Source: JAGQSZ01 sp049647585 (lineage in GTDB: Bacteria > Actinomycetota > Acidimicrobiia > Acidimicrobiales > Microtrichaceae). Taken from it: 64,000 nt of DNA. Shown in pieces: positions 43,833 through 52,426 of this stretch. The stretch is taken from contig JBARXY010000041.1 in assembly GCA_049647585.1 (NCBI GenBank), positions 1 to 64,000 on the forward strand, written 5' to 3'. Position 1 is the first letter of the stretch. Each line of letters starts with the position of its first letter. The translations under genes were made by a program, and so were the position numbers. Under the pieces are notes generated by a model. It made no database searches and was not told the origin of the DNA. It saw only the letters and a list, made by a program, of their open reading frames with translations.

Positions 43833-45278
43833 GTGGCTCGAATTGTTGTGGTTGGGGCTGGAATAGCCGGTCTTGGGGTCGCGCTGTTTGCCGGTAGGGC
43901 CGGCCACGAGGTCGTCCTCGTCGAACGTGACGACACTCCCCTGCCCGAGGATCCGGGCGAGGCGTTCAACTGGGTTCGAGCGGGTGCACCGCAGGTCCGC
44001 CATTCCCACGCATTTCTGGCCAGGCTCCGCAATCTCCTTCGCGACCGATACCCCGACGTTCTCGACCGGCTCCATGCCGCCGGCGCGACTCCGATGAACT
44101 TCATCGAGATGCTCCCCGAAGGAATGGATCGCTCTCCGATGCCCGGCGACGAGGATCTGGTGGCGCTTGCCTGTCGGCGCACCACGTTCGAGTGGACTCT
44201 TCGACACATCGTGTTGGAGGAGGAATCGGCGACTCTGGTCCATGGTCGAGCAGTGGTTCGTCTGCTTGTTGAGTCGTCGGAACCGTTCTCACCGATTCCT
44301 CGGGTGACCGGCGTGCTACTTGATGACGGCGAGATATTGGAGGCAGACATCGTCATCGCTGCTGGAGGTAGGCGTGGCGACCTGTCGGCCATGTTGGACA
44401 TTGACGGGGTTGTGTTCCCCGAGGAGCGCGAGGACACCGGAATCGTCTACTTCTCGCGCTTCTTCCAACTCCTCGACGGGGCGGAACTGCCGCCGCAAAC
44501 GGGTCCGATCGGCGGAGACCTCGGCTATCTGAAGTTCGGGATATTCCAGGGCGACAATCGGACCTTTTCGGTCACCTTGGCCGCCCTTACCGGAGACTCG
44601 GAGATGAGGAAGGCACTCATGGATCCCGATCGGTTTCTCCGAATCGCGGCGCTCATCCCCTCAGTAGGCGCCCAGGTCGATGAGGCGCTGTCGGAGCCGA
44701 TCACCGATGTCAGCGTCATGGCCGGGCTGGTGAACCAGCAGAGGACATTTCTAGACGACATCGGCCGACCACTCGTTCTCGGACTCCACGCCATCGGGGA
44801 TGCGCACACCTGCACCAATCCGATCTACGGCCGTGGCTGCAGCCTGGCGATGGTCCAGGCCTCGCTGTTCACCGAAGCTCTCGAAAAGTTCGGGCTGGAC
44901 CACGAAGGGCGGTCGCTCGCATTTGAAGCCGAGAGCGCCGAACACATCCACCCCTGGTACAGGGCCGCAGTGGCTCAGGATCGACTGAATGCCCAACTCG
45001 CAACGGCAACTGCCCCGGCGAGCGGACCGACGGGCTTGGACCAAGCTCGGTTCATGCGCGAGTTGTTGACGGACGGCCTATTTCCCGCGATTCGAGTAGA
45101 CCCAGTGGTCCTGCGCGCATTTCTGAGGATGTTCAATCTTCTGGAGGCACCCGACTCGCTTCTGACCAACTCAGACGTGATCGGCAGGGTGATGACGGTG
45201 TTCCAACAACGGGATCAGAGGGAACCCGCGGCAGCACTTGGTCCGACCCGTGAAGAAACCTTGGCAGCCACATTGTGA
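43833..45278 (+). CDS. FAD-dependent monooxygenase/oxidoreductase
   Basis: 481 residues from a GTG at 43833 with AAGGGGGA just upstream; a GTG at 43794 is in frame but less likely. The N-terminal Rossmann motif RIVVVGAGIAGLGVALFAGRAG and acidic VVLVERDD bind FAD. A p-hydroxybenzoate-hydroxylase-like GDAHTCTNPIYGRGCSLAM block closes the flavin site. It resembles geranylgeranyl-reductase and halogenase-type flavoproteins, in which the substrate is often a lipid, but the exact substrate cannot be read. The last codon and stop are included in a 36-bp tandem duplication. Confidence 0.78.
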   Translation: MARIVVVGAGIAGLGVALFAGRAGHEVVLVERDDTPLPEDPGEAFNWVRAGAPQVRHSHAFLARLRNLLRDRYPDVLDRLHAAGATPMNFIEMLPEGMDRSPMPGDEDLVALACRRTTFEWTLRHIVLEEESATLVHGRAVVRLLVESSEPFSPIPRVTGVLLDDGEILEADIVIAAGGRRGDLSAMLDIDGVVFPEEREDTGIVYFSRFFQLLDGAELPPQTGPIGGDLGYLKFGIFQGDNRTFSVTLAALTGDSEMRKALMDPDRFLRIAALIPSVGAQVDEALSEPITDVSVMAGLVNQQRTFLDDIGRPLVLGLHAIGDAHTCTNPIYGRGCSLAMVQASLFTEALEKFGLDHEGRSLAFEAESAEHIHPWYRAAVAQDRLNAQLATATAPASGPTGLDQARFMRELLTDGLFPAIRVDPVVLRAFLRMFNLLEAPDSLLTNSDVIGRVMTVFQQRDQREPAAALGPTREETLAATL

Positions 45279-45344
45279 TCCGGGCTGTGATCTGAGCCGT
45301 GCTCTCGGTTGTGATCCGGGCTGTGATCTGAGCCGTGCTCTCGG
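45273..45344. repeat. Perfect 36-bp tandem duplication containing a stop codon
   Basis: The unit at 45273-45308 is repeated exactly at 45309-45344. The first copy begins with the last sense codon and TGA of the FAD oxidoreductase gene (stop 45276-45278). Each unit also has an internal near-repeat of GTGATC(C/T). A few bases of a third copy follow. Confidence 0.92.
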
Positions 45345-45380
45345 TTGATCGGTAGAGATAAACCGAGGCTGGGCCAACCG

Positions 45381-45414
45381 GTCTCAGCGAGGGCTCAGTC
45401 TCAGCGAGGGCTCA
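45381..45414. repeat. Perfect 17-bp tandem duplication containing a stop codon
   Basis: GTCTCAGCGAGGGCTCA occurs at 45381-45397 and immediately again at 45398-45414. The last three bases of the second copy are the stop codon, on the minus strand, of the MoaD-like gene. It faces the 36-bp duplication across a convergent intergenic region. Confidence 0.9.
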
Positions 45415-45687
45415 GCCTCCGGCTACCGCAGGAATGATTGAAACGGTTTCGCCGTCGGGAACAGGAGTGTTGACGCCGTCGAGGTAGCGAACGTCATCGT
45501 CGGCGACGAACACGTTGACGAACCTGCGCAGCGACCCGTCCTCATCGAAGAGGCGTTCCTTGAACCCGGGGTGGGAGGCTTCGAGCGACTCCAACACCTC
45601 GGCCACCGTCGCGCCATCGACCTCAACCTGGGACGAGCCACCGGTCAAGGTGCGGAGTGTGGTCGGGATTCGGATGCTTACGCTCAT
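45412..45687 (-). CDS. MoaD/ThiS-family sulfur carrier protein
   Basis: 91 residues with a ubiquitin-like fold: SVSIRIPTTLRTLTGGSSQVEVDGATVAEVL at the start, GFKERLFDEDGSLRRFVNVFVADDD in the middle, and the terminal PAVAGG whose Gly-Gly is activated to a thiocarboxylate. The size and FVNVFV block resemble CysO of mycobacteria, which donates sulfur for cysteine synthesis with CysM, more than molybdopterin MoaD. No cysM, mec or moe genes are in this window, so the pathway is undecided. It is a single gene, convergent with the FAD oxidoreductase. Confidence 0.82.
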   Translation of the reverse strand: MSVSIRIPTTLRTLTGGSSQVEVDGATVAEVLESLEASHPGFKERLFDEDGSLRRFVNVFVADDDVRYLDGVNTPVPDGETVSIIPAVAGG

Positions 45688-45827
45688 CTGGGCCTCCTGG
45701 GCGGCTGTCTATGCCGACGATGTGACGGCTGATCGTACCGGTGTGCAACCGCGTGGGCACCTTGATGCTTCCCGCCGCTAGCTTGAGGATGAGCCGTTTC
45801 GCCAGGAATCGGCCATTGTCATGGGAA

Positions 45828-46790
45828 ATGGGAGCGGTGCGGCAAGTGAAGGACCAGGTGAGTTCAGCCGATGCCCCTCCCGCGGGCATTCGTGAATTCC
45901 ATCACCGTGAGTTCTCGATCGAGCGAATTATCGCCTCCAAGGGAACAACTTCCGCCTCGGTCTGTCTGCCCGCACGGAACGAGGCAGAGACCGTCGGACC
46001 GATCGTTGAGACCCTCAAACGAGAGCTCCTCGACACTGGGGCAATCGATGAGATCGTTGTGATCGACGATCACTCGACCGACGAAACTGGAGCGGTCGCC
46101 GCACGGGCAGGAGCTCGCGTCGTCCACTCGGCTGACGTGCTGGCGCGGTACGGGACCGGCCACGGCAAGGGTGAGGTGCTGTGGAAGTCGCTGTTCGTGA
46201 CCGATAGCGACTTGATCGTCTGGTGCGACAGCGACATCTCGGAGTTCGGGTCAAGATTCGTCACCGGCATTCTCGGGGCTCTCCTATGCGAGCCGGATGT
46301 CGACCTCGCCAAGGGCTTCTACCGACGTCCGGAACGAGAACGTGAAGGTGGCGGCAGAGTGACAGAGCTGGTCGCTCGCCCACTGCTGTCGATGTTCTTT
46401 CCTGAACTGGCTCGGCTTCACCAGCCCCTCTCGGGCGAGTACGGAGGTCGACGGTCGGTTCTGGAGCAGTTGCCTTTCGTCGAGGGCTACGGGGTTGAAG
46501 TTGGTCTTCTGATCGACCTTGCTGACAGGTTCGGACTCAGCGGTCTGGTGCAGGTCGACCTAGAGGTTCGGCATCACCGCAATAGATCCCTCACCCAGCT
46601 GAGTCCTCAGGCGGTGGCGATCGCCCAAACCATCCTCAAACGAGTCGAACCGGGGTTGGTTGCTGACGCAACGACCTTCCTGACCCCTGGCAAGGCCCCG
46701 ATTACGGTCGAACTGAGTGAGCGACCTCCGATGGTCGACGTTTCTGCCTACCGGGGACGGGGCAGTCACCTGAGCGCCGTCGAGTCCTGA
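45828..46790 (+). CDS. gpgS: Glucosyl-3-phosphoglycerate synthase
   Basis: 320 residues from the ATG at 45828, matching the 324 of mycobacterial GpgS; upstream in-frame starts would add unrelated sequence. The GT-A fold (family GT81) shows SVCLPARNEAETVGPIV (nucleotide-binding), DEIVVIDDHSTDET, the metal-binding DSD in VWCDSDISEFG, and FVEGYGVEVGLLIDL, followed by QVDLEVRHHRNRSLTQLS. It transfers glucose from a nucleotide sugar to 3-phosphoglycerate, the first step to glucosylglycerate, a compatible solute and precursor of methylglucose lipopolysaccharides. It converges on a glycerate kinase gene. Confidence 0.9.
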   Translation: MGAVRQVKDQVSSADAPPAGIREFHHREFSIERIIASKGTTSASVCLPARNEAETVGPIVETLKRELLDTGAIDEIVVIDDHSTDETGAVAARAGARVVHSADVLARYGTGHGKGEVLWKSLFVTDSDLIVWCDSDISEFGSRFVTGILGALLCEPDVDLAKGFYRRPEREREGGGRVTELVARPLLSMFFPELARLHQPLSGEYGGRRSVLEQLPFVEGYGVEVGLLIDLADRFGLSGLVQVDLEVRHHRNRSLTQLSPQAVAIAQTILKRVEPGLVADATTFLTPGKAPITVELSERPPMVDVSAYRGRGSHLSAVES

Positions 46791-46831
46791 GCGGGTCACG
46801 CTCTGATTGACGACTGTGAAGCTGTGACCAG

Positions 46832-47830
46832 CTAGCCGGAGGGGCTGACGAGCTGGATCGCGCGCGGTGCCGCTTCCATCAGGCAGGCGATCGTGTCGCC
46901 CATCGCAGCCTCCTGTCCGAAGCTCTCGACGAGCGAGATAGTAGGGACACGCCGCTCGGCATCGTCGAAGGACTCACCGACTATCGCTACCACCGGCGTC
47001 TCCATCGATTGGCACATCTCGACGATCCCGCCGACAAGTTTGCCGTTGAACGACTCCTCGTCGAGAAAGCCCTCGCCCGTGATCACAAGGTCGGCGGACT
47101 CGATCAGCTCGTCCAACTCAACTGCATCAGAAACAAGATCGAATCCCGACGAGAGCGTCCCACCTACGCAGGCCAGGCCACCAGCAAGTCCGCCGCCCGC
47201 GCCGCCGCCTTCGAGACCGACCACGTCGGTGCCGTAATCGTCCGCGTACATCTGGGCGAGGCGGGCGAGGCGCCCTTCGAGCAACTGGACCTGGGCCGAA
47301 GTGGCCCCCTTCTGTGGCCCGAACACTCTGGCGGCTTCCAGGAAGTTGAGCCGAACATCGCATGCGATCTCGAGGACGACTCCGCGCAGGCGATGCATGG
47401 GCTCCAGGGCACGAAGAGCCCCGAGGCCACCGTCGGTGGAGGCTGAACCTCCCACTCCGAGAAGAATCTTTCGGGCACCAGCGTCGAGGGCCGCGCTGAT
47501 GAGTTCGCCGGTCCCATAGGTCGAGGCCGCTACGGGGTCGTTCGAGTCCGGACCACCAACCAGCGAGAGTCCGGAGGCCATCGCCATTTCGATGACTGCG
47601 GTGCGCGATGCCAAGCGCCAGCCGGCTTCGACCTCGTCGCCGAGGGGACCGGTGACTGTCGTGAACCGGTTGGCCCCACCGAGCGCTTCCAGGAACCCTT
47701 CGCCGCCGTCGGAAAGGGGTCGGGTAGTTACCTCATGGCCTGACCCATTGAGCCCCTCGGCGACTGCGGCCGCGACCTGTGGGGCAGATGCCGTTCCCCT
47801 GAACTTGTCTGGCGCTACCAGGACTCTCAC
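46832..47830 (-). CDS. Glycerate kinase, GlxK/GarK family
   Basis: 332 residues from a GTG at 47830. Family marks are the opening VLVAPDKFRGTASAPQVA, PLSDGGEGFLEAL, GVGGSASTDGGLGALRAL and ITGEGFLDEESFNGKLVGGI. The family phosphorylates D-glycerate, usually at the 2-position, linking it to glycolysis. The gene is slightly shorter than E. coli GlxK (about 380). Lying between gpgS and otsA, it may recycle glycerate released when glucosylglycerate is hydrolysed. That link is inference from position. Confidence 0.87.
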   Translation of the reverse strand: MRVLVAPDKFRGTASAPQVAAAVAEGLNGSGHEVTTRPLSDGGEGFLEALGGANRFTTVTGPLGDEVEAGWRLASRTAVIEMAMASGLSLVGGPDSNDPVAASTYGTGELISAALDAGARKILLGVGGSASTDGGLGALRALEPMHRLRGVVLEIACDVRLNFLEAARVFGPQKGATSAQVQLLEGRLARLAQMYADDYGTDVVGLEGGGAGGGLAGGLACVGGTLSSGFDLVSDAVELDELIESADLVITGEGFLDEESFNGKLVGGIVEMCQSMETPVVAIVGESFDDAERRVPTISLVESFGQEAAMGDTIACLMEAAPRAIQLVSPSG

Positions 47831-47982
47831 GGCGATGAGCCTATTGGCCCCCCATCACTGCTGTGTCAGCGGCCGCAGGACGACCACCGGCACTGACCGA
47901 AGCCCGATCGAAGCCTGGAACCTAAGTCTTAGCCCCGTCCGTCGATAACGCCCTCCGATCCGCCCTTCTAGGCTCAGCTTCC

Positions 47983-49458
47983 ATGGACGACACCTCGAAC
48001 ACTCCCTCCTCGGGCAAGGCAATCGTCATCGTTTCCAACCGCGGGCCGGTCAGCTACGAGATTTCGAACGGACAGCCGGTTGCGAAACGGGGAGGCGGCG
48101 GGCTCATTTCGGGACTGGCGCCGCTGCTCGACTCGGGCCAGGCCACATGGATTGCGGCCGCGATGACCGATGGCGACCGGCTGGTCGCCATCTCCGGCCG
48201 GGACAGCAACGCGTCGGTGGACCGTTCATCGGACTCTTCGGTGGACCGTTCATCGGACTCTTCAGTGGACTCGCAAGTGGACGATTCTGTAGAGCTGATC
48301 GCGCTCGACCCCGAGGACCAGAGACTCCACTACGACGTGATCTCGAATGGCACCCTGTGGTTTCTGCATCATGGCCTGTACGACCTGGTGCGGTCACCCT
48401 CGTATCGCGACGATTGGCAGGTCGCTTGGGACGCATACCGACGGGTGAACCGTGCGTTCGCCGAGCGTGTTGTTCAGGTCGCACCAGTCGGGGCAACCGT
48501 GCTCGTTCAGGACTATCACCTGACTCTGCTTCCACAGACCCTCGTGAAGGAGCGGCCCGACCTCACCTTGATCCACTTCCTACACACGCCGTTCGCCGGA
48601 CCCGAGAACCTGCGGGTCATGCCGGACGCGGCACGTAGCGAGATGCTGACGTCCTTGATGGCCCATCACGCCTGCGGATTCCACACCTCCGACTGGGCGG
48701 CCAATTTCCGGGAGTCGGTGGCGAGGTTTGCGGACGAGACCATCGTGGACGGGCCGGAAAGCACCAATGTGTTCACTTCAACTCTGTCGAGCGACATTTC
48801 CGACATTCGTCAGGTCGCCCAGTCAGCCGAATGCCGCGTCGAACTCGAACAGATCGACGCGCTGGTAGGCGATCGAGACTTGATTGTCCGCGTTGACCGG
48901 ATGGAGTTGTCGAAGAACATCGTCCGAGGTTTCGAGGCTTTCGACCTGCTACTCGAACAGAAGCCGCACATGCGAGGCCGCGTAGTCTTCTTCGCCTGCT
49001 GCTACCCGTCGCGTGAGGGAGTAGCCGAGTACGCCCAGTATCGGGACGAGGTGATCGAGTCTGCTCGCTGGGTCAACGAGCGTTGGGGAACCGACGACTG
49101 GCAGCCTGTCACTCTCAATACCGACGACAACTTCCCACGTTCGGTCGCTGCCCTGAGTCGCTACGACGTGCTGCTAGTGAACCCGATCCGCGATGGATTG
49201 AACCTGGTGGCCAAGGAAGGCCCAACTGTCAACGGGCACTCCGGCCAACTTGTGTTGTCCACCCAGGCTGGCGCTTGGAGTGAACTGAAGGACTGCGCTT
49301 TTGGCGTCAATCCGTTCGACGTCGCGGCGACAGCTGATGCGCTCGCTGCGGCGCTCGCCCTGAGCGGCCCCGACAGAGAGCGCCGGGCGAAGCGTCTTGG
49401 CGAACTCGCCGGTGAACGGACTCCGGCCGACTGGCTTGCCGACCAGCTAGCGGTCTGA
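47983..49458 (+). CDS. otsA: Trehalose-6-phosphate synthase
   Basis: 491 residues of family GT20. The N-terminal IVIVSNRGPVSYE and RGGGGLISGLAPLL form the UDP/GDP-sugar loop. WFLHHGLYD, VQDYHLTLLPQTL, HFLHTPFAGPENLR and the C-terminal NPIRDGLNLVAKEG (phosphate-binding, with the conserved Asp and Glu) complete the signature. It joins a nucleotide-glucose and glucose-6-phosphate in the cytosol. An insert at about residues 78-100 is made of a repeated Ser/Asp/Val octapeptide from a 24-bp tandem duplication. The gene overlaps convergent otsB by 12 bases. Confidence 0.92.
   Translation: MDDTSNTPSSGKAIVIVSNRGPVSYEISNGQPVAKRGGGGLISGLAPLLDSGQATWIAAAMTDGDRLVAISGRDSNASVDRSSDSSVDRSSDSSVDSQVDDSVELIALDPEDQRLHYDVISNGTLWFLHHGLYDLVRSPSYRDDWQVAWDAYRRVNRAFAERVVQVAPVGATVLVQDYHLTLLPQTLVKERPDLTLIHFLHTPFAGPENLRVMPDAARSEMLTSLMAHHACGFHTSDWAANFRESVARFADETIVDGPESTNVFTSTLSSDISDIRQVAQSAECRVELEQIDALVGDRDLIVRVDRMELSKNIVRGFEAFDLLLEQKPHMRGRVVFFACCYPSREGVAEYAQYRDEVIESARWVNERWGTDDWQPVTLNTDDNFPRSVAALSRYDVLLVNPIRDGLNLVAKEGPTVNGHSGQLVLSTQAGAWSELKDCAFGVNPFDVAATADALAAALALSGPDRERRAKRLGELAGERTPADWLADQLAV
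48214..48261. repeat. Perfect 24-bp in-frame tandem repeat in otsA
   Basis: Two exact 24-bp copies (48214-48237 and 48238-48261) encode two octapeptides SVDRSSDS, followed by a diverged partial third (SVDSQVDD). It lies in a surface region of the enzyme not conserved among OtsA proteins. Confidence 0.92.
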
Positions 49459-50286
49459 CCGCCTGTCGCCTGCAAGACGCTCCAGAAGGGAGAGAGCGCC
49501 TTGCGGCCCGTCGACAAGCACATCGGCACGACGACGAAGTTCCTCGGGCATCTCAGCGCTGACGACTGCACCCCTAAGGACTGTTCTTCCGCTTGCGGCT
49601 AGTTCATCCAGCCCGTCGAAGGTCGGCAGGTCACCGATATCGTCGCCGACATATGTGACCGGTCCTGAGTACGCAGCGGCGAGTCGCAATAGGACGGTGC
49701 GCTTGTCCTCGTCGATCGGTGGGTGCAGTTCGTAACTCATCCGGGCAGGGCGCCGTCTAAGGCCAGCCGAGGCCGCCGCTACCTTGGAGTATTCCTCAAC
49801 AGCGGTAGCGAGTTCAGGATGCTCGCGGTAGTGCAGAGTGATCGAAAGTCCCTTCAGCTCCACGAGCATTCCGGCTGGCCCCTGGAGCCGGGCAGCGGTG
49901 GCGACGTCGGCCATCGTCTCGCGCCAGACCCCGGCGTTGGAGTGATAGGTGACCGTACCGTCCTTCCACGACTCAAGTCCGTAGAGTCCGACCAGCGTCA
50001 CCCCCGTGGGGAAGAATTTCGAGAGAAATTCCACGTTTCGTCCCGAAATGATCGCCACCTCGGCAGCGGAGTTAGCAAGCCGTTCGAGGCATTCACGAGC
50101 TCCCGCGGTCGGCTCGACCGCTCCGGGGTCGGTAATGATGGGTGCCAAGGTTCCGTCGAAATCCGAGACGATGAGAGCTGTGGAGATCTCGGACGTCACC
50201 TTGGCGATCAGCGCCTCGGCATCAGCCCCATCAGACTCGCTCGGTTCGTCACCACTTGCTCGCTCTGCCCCTGGTGCCTCGTTCAC
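49447..50286 (-). CDS. otsB: Trehalose-6-phosphate phosphatase
   Basis: 279 residues from a GTG at 50286 with GAGGAGG seven bases upstream. HAD-superfamily motif I is SDFDGTLAPI (about residue 40), with motif II VAIISGR, the cap domain with GLYGLESW, motif III Lys in DEDKRTVLLRL, and motif IV YVGDDIGDLPTFDGL. It removes phosphate from trehalose-6-phosphate made by OtsA. Its 3' end overlaps otsA tail to tail by 12 bp, so the two genes are expressed from opposite strands. Confidence 0.9.
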   Translation of the reverse strand: MNEAPGAERASGDEPSESDGADAEALIAKVTSEISTALIVSDFDGTLAPIITDPGAVEPTAGARECLERLANSAAEVAIISGRNVEFLSKFFPTGVTLVGLYGLESWKDGTVTYHSNAGVWRETMADVATAARLQGPAGMLVELKGLSITLHYREHPELATAVEEYSKVAAASAGLRRRPARMSYELHPPIDEDKRTVLLRLAAAYSGPVTYVGDDIGDLPTFDGLDELAASGRTVLRGAVVSAEMPEELRRRADVLVDGPQGALSLLERLAGDRRSDR

Positions 50287-50312
50287 GAAACGCCCTCCTC
50301 AGAACTCGGTGT

Positions 50313-50987
50313 TCAGGTTCCGGAATCTCCTGCATCGGCAGTGGTGCCGGATCCGGTGGTGTCGGTGGTCGCTCCGGTGCCTGAGGAAGTGCCCGAGGTC
50401 GTGCCGCTGCCGGTCCCTGACCCGTCGGTCTTGGTGGCCGAAATGATGCCTTCGACATCCGGTCCCAGGACGACTACGACACCAGTTCCTTCACCGACAT
50501 CCGTTGCGGACTTTCCGAGAGGCTCAGCGGGCATCGGCTTGACTTCACCGATGCTCAGTAGCGCCGCCACAGACTTGGCATCCGCCTCGAATCCCGGAGC
50601 GAAGTAGACGCCGGTGCTCGTCACTTGGGATACCGAGTTGCCCGGGGTGGCGTTCGGATATCCGGCCACACTCAGGAACGTGACTCCCGCGGCCGCGAAC
50701 CCGTTCTTTCCGGCACCGTTCAGGACGGCGATCTTCAATTCGGCGGCCGGTACCGAAGTAGCCGGAGAGCTCGTCTCGGTTGGCGCTGTGGTCGTCGGCG
50801 CCTCGTCCTTGGCTCCGGTCTCGATTTTGACGTCTTTTGCGTCGTCCTCGAAGCCGATGCCCCCGCCCTTCACCAGAAGTATTGCCCCGAAGGCAACCGC
50901 CACCACAACGAGGATCACCCCCAGATACACAGGAGGATGGGGTTCCGAGGCCCGGCGGGGCGGACGCGGTCTTTGCGTCGAGTTCAT
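50313..50987 (-). CDS. LytR C-terminal (LytR_C) domain membrane protein
   Basis: 224 residues: a basic Pro-rich cytoplasmic start, one membrane helix (VYLGVILVVVAVAFGAILLV, about 20-39), and a Thr/Pro/Ala extracytoplasmic linker. A LytR_C domain follows (LKIAVLNGAGKNGFAAAGVTFLSVAGYP to VVVVLGPDVE), then a Ser/Gly/Thr-rich tail. The LytR_C domain is found at the end of LytR-CpsA-Psr wall ligases and in small stand-alone wall proteins of actinobacteria such as this one. The catalytic LCP domain is absent. A role at the cell wall is inferred. Confidence 0.8.
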   Translation of the reverse strand: MNSTQRPRPPRRASEPHPPVYLGVILVVVAVAFGAILLVKGGGIGFEDDAKDVKIETGAKDEAPTTTAPTETSSPATSVPAAELKIAVLNGAGKNGFAAAGVTFLSVAGYPNATPGNSVSQVTSTGVYFAPGFEADAKSVAALLSIGEVKPMPAEPLGKSATDVGEGTGVVVVLGPDVEGIISATKTDGSGTGSGTTSGTSSGTGATTDTTGSGTTADAGDSGT

Positions 50988-51029
50988 GTCCCAGACCCTA
51001 CCCGCCCGGTTCCGTTCGTATCGGCCAGC

Positions 51030-52277
51030 TCAGAGCAGGTCGAACTCGACCCGGGCGGAACGGAGCCCGTAGACGAACGAGTTCGGCATCTCCTCGACAG
51101 ATCCTTCAACCACCCTGAATCCGCGGACCCGCCGCAGCAGCTCCTCGAACATCACCCGTATCTCGAGTCGCGCGAGTGAGGCGCCCAGACAGAAATGGGT
51201 TCCGAAGCCGAACGAGATGTGGTTGTTCGGGTGGCGAGTCACATCCAATTCCTCGGCTCGATCGAAGTACTTGGGGTCGCGGTTCGCCGACGAGTACATC
51301 AGAACCACCTGATCGCCGGCACGGATGGTCTGGCCTGCGACCACTGTGTCCTCGGTTGCGACTCGACACATGTTGTGGATCGGTGTGACGTAGCGGATGA
51401 ATTCTTCGACGGCCACCGTCAGGTCCGCTCCCCCACGAAGCAGATCCCACTGCTCGGGGTGAGCTGCCAGGTCCAGAATGGTTCTGGCGATGACGGACCT
51501 GGTGGTCTCGGCGCCTCCGTCAAGCAGCAACAACGCGTCCGAGATCACCTCCTCGACGCCGAACTTGCACCCGGGTACCTCGGAGGTCGTCCATATCGAC
51601 ATGATGTCGTCCGCCGGACACTTCTTCTTGACTTCGTACAGGTCCGCCGACGCCTGGGCGAACTCCATCGCCGCGATGATCCGATCCTCGAGCAGGTAAC
51701 GGGGACCGCCACCGAGCGCGATGGTTTCCTCGGACCAGGCCATCAGCTTCGGCCACATCTCCTCGGGAAAGCCCAGCAGCAGACCGATCATCTCAGCAGC
51801 GAGAGGCGCTGCAAGCTCGTTTACGACCTCGATGGGGCCCCCATGGCTGATGGCCTCATCGATCAGCTCGTTCGAAACCGCCCGGACGTGATCCTCCCAC
51901 TTCGAGACTCCACGGGGAGTGAACCTGCGAGACACCAGGCCACGGCGCTGGTGGTGTTCGGGGTCGTCCAGACCGATGATTGCATCGTCAGCTGGAATGT
52001 TCGGGCGGTAGCCACCCTTCTCCTTGTCGGAGTTGATGAAGACGTGCTTGTTCTTCTCGATCTCGATGATGTCGTCGTAGCGGGAGACACCCCAGAGTTC
52101 GTTTGTCGAATCCCAGTAGACCGGGGAGTTCTCACGCATCCATCCATAAGTCGTGTACGGGTCGTTCACATAGAAGTCGCCATCCAACAGGTCGATGACC
52201 GGATGATCGTCGGCGACGTCGACAGGTGAACTGGCGCGCAGGCTGATGTCGTGTTCGCGGATCTCGTTGGCGTCCAT
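51030..52277 (-). CDS. Cytochrome P450
   Basis: 415 residues from the ATG at 52277 behind AGGGGGAC. Marks in order: the C-helix HHQRRGLVSRRFTPRG, the I-helix DALLLLDGGAETTRSVIA (G-A-E-T-T oxygen-activation motif), the K-helix ExxR in VEEFIRYV, and the heme loop FGFGTHFCLGASLARLE with the axial Cys. It is soluble, with no membrane anchor. The family branch resembles bacterial P450s of sterol/fatty-acid type (CYP142/CYP125 neighbourhood), but substrate and CYP number cannot be given by reading. Redox partners could be the reductase encoded at 53754, though that more likely serves the desaturase. Confidence 0.87.
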   Translation of the reverse strand: MDANEIREHDISLRASSPVDVADDHPVIDLLDGDFYVNDPYTTYGWMRENSPVYWDSTNELWGVSRYDDIIEIEKNKHVFINSDKEKGGYRPNIPADDAIIGLDDPEHHQRRGLVSRRFTPRGVSKWEDHVRAVSNELIDEAISHGGPIEVVNELAAPLAAEMIGLLLGFPEEMWPKLMAWSEETIALGGGPRYLLEDRIIAAMEFAQASADLYEVKKKCPADDIMSIWTTSEVPGCKFGVEEVISDALLLLDGGAETTRSVIARTILDLAAHPEQWDLLRGGADLTVAVEEFIRYVTPIHNMCRVATEDTVVAGQTIRAGDQVVLMYSSANRDPKYFDRAEELDVTRHPNNHISFGFGTHFCLGASLARLEIRVMFEELLRRVRGFRVVEGSVEEMPNSFVYGLRSARVEFDLL

Positions 52278-52325
52278 GCTGTCCCCCTGTTGGACCACTT
52301 AGGTCCCTGTGCCGACTGATTATGT

Positions 52326-52350
52326 CGAGTGATTCTGACGAGTGATTCTG
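52326..52350. repeat. 12-bp direct repeat, 13-bp period, upstream of the P450
   Basis: CGAGTGATTCTG at 52326-52337 recurs at 52339-52350. It lies in the 149-bp gap between the P450 start and the desaturase stop, about 50-70 bp upstream of the P450 start. It could be a tandem duplication of the kind seen elsewhere here or part of a regulatory site. A GGCGCC-rich inverted repeat follows at about 52358-52376. Confidence 0.6.
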
Positions 52351-52426
52351 TCGAGCGCCATGGCGCCGTGGCGCCCCGGGATCAGACCTGACGACCCGGG
52401 CTCGACACCGATCAGAATGGCACAGC

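Noticed and set aside
45741..45827. Upstream in-frame extension of gpgS
   Set aside because: The extra 29 residues have no counterpart in GpgS proteins, and the ATG at 45828 gives a normal length of 320 residues.
46794..46829. GGTCAC/GTGACC inverted repeat between gpgS and the glycerate kinase gene
   Set aside because: Only six paired bases around a 24-base loop and no T run, so it is too weak to call a terminator.
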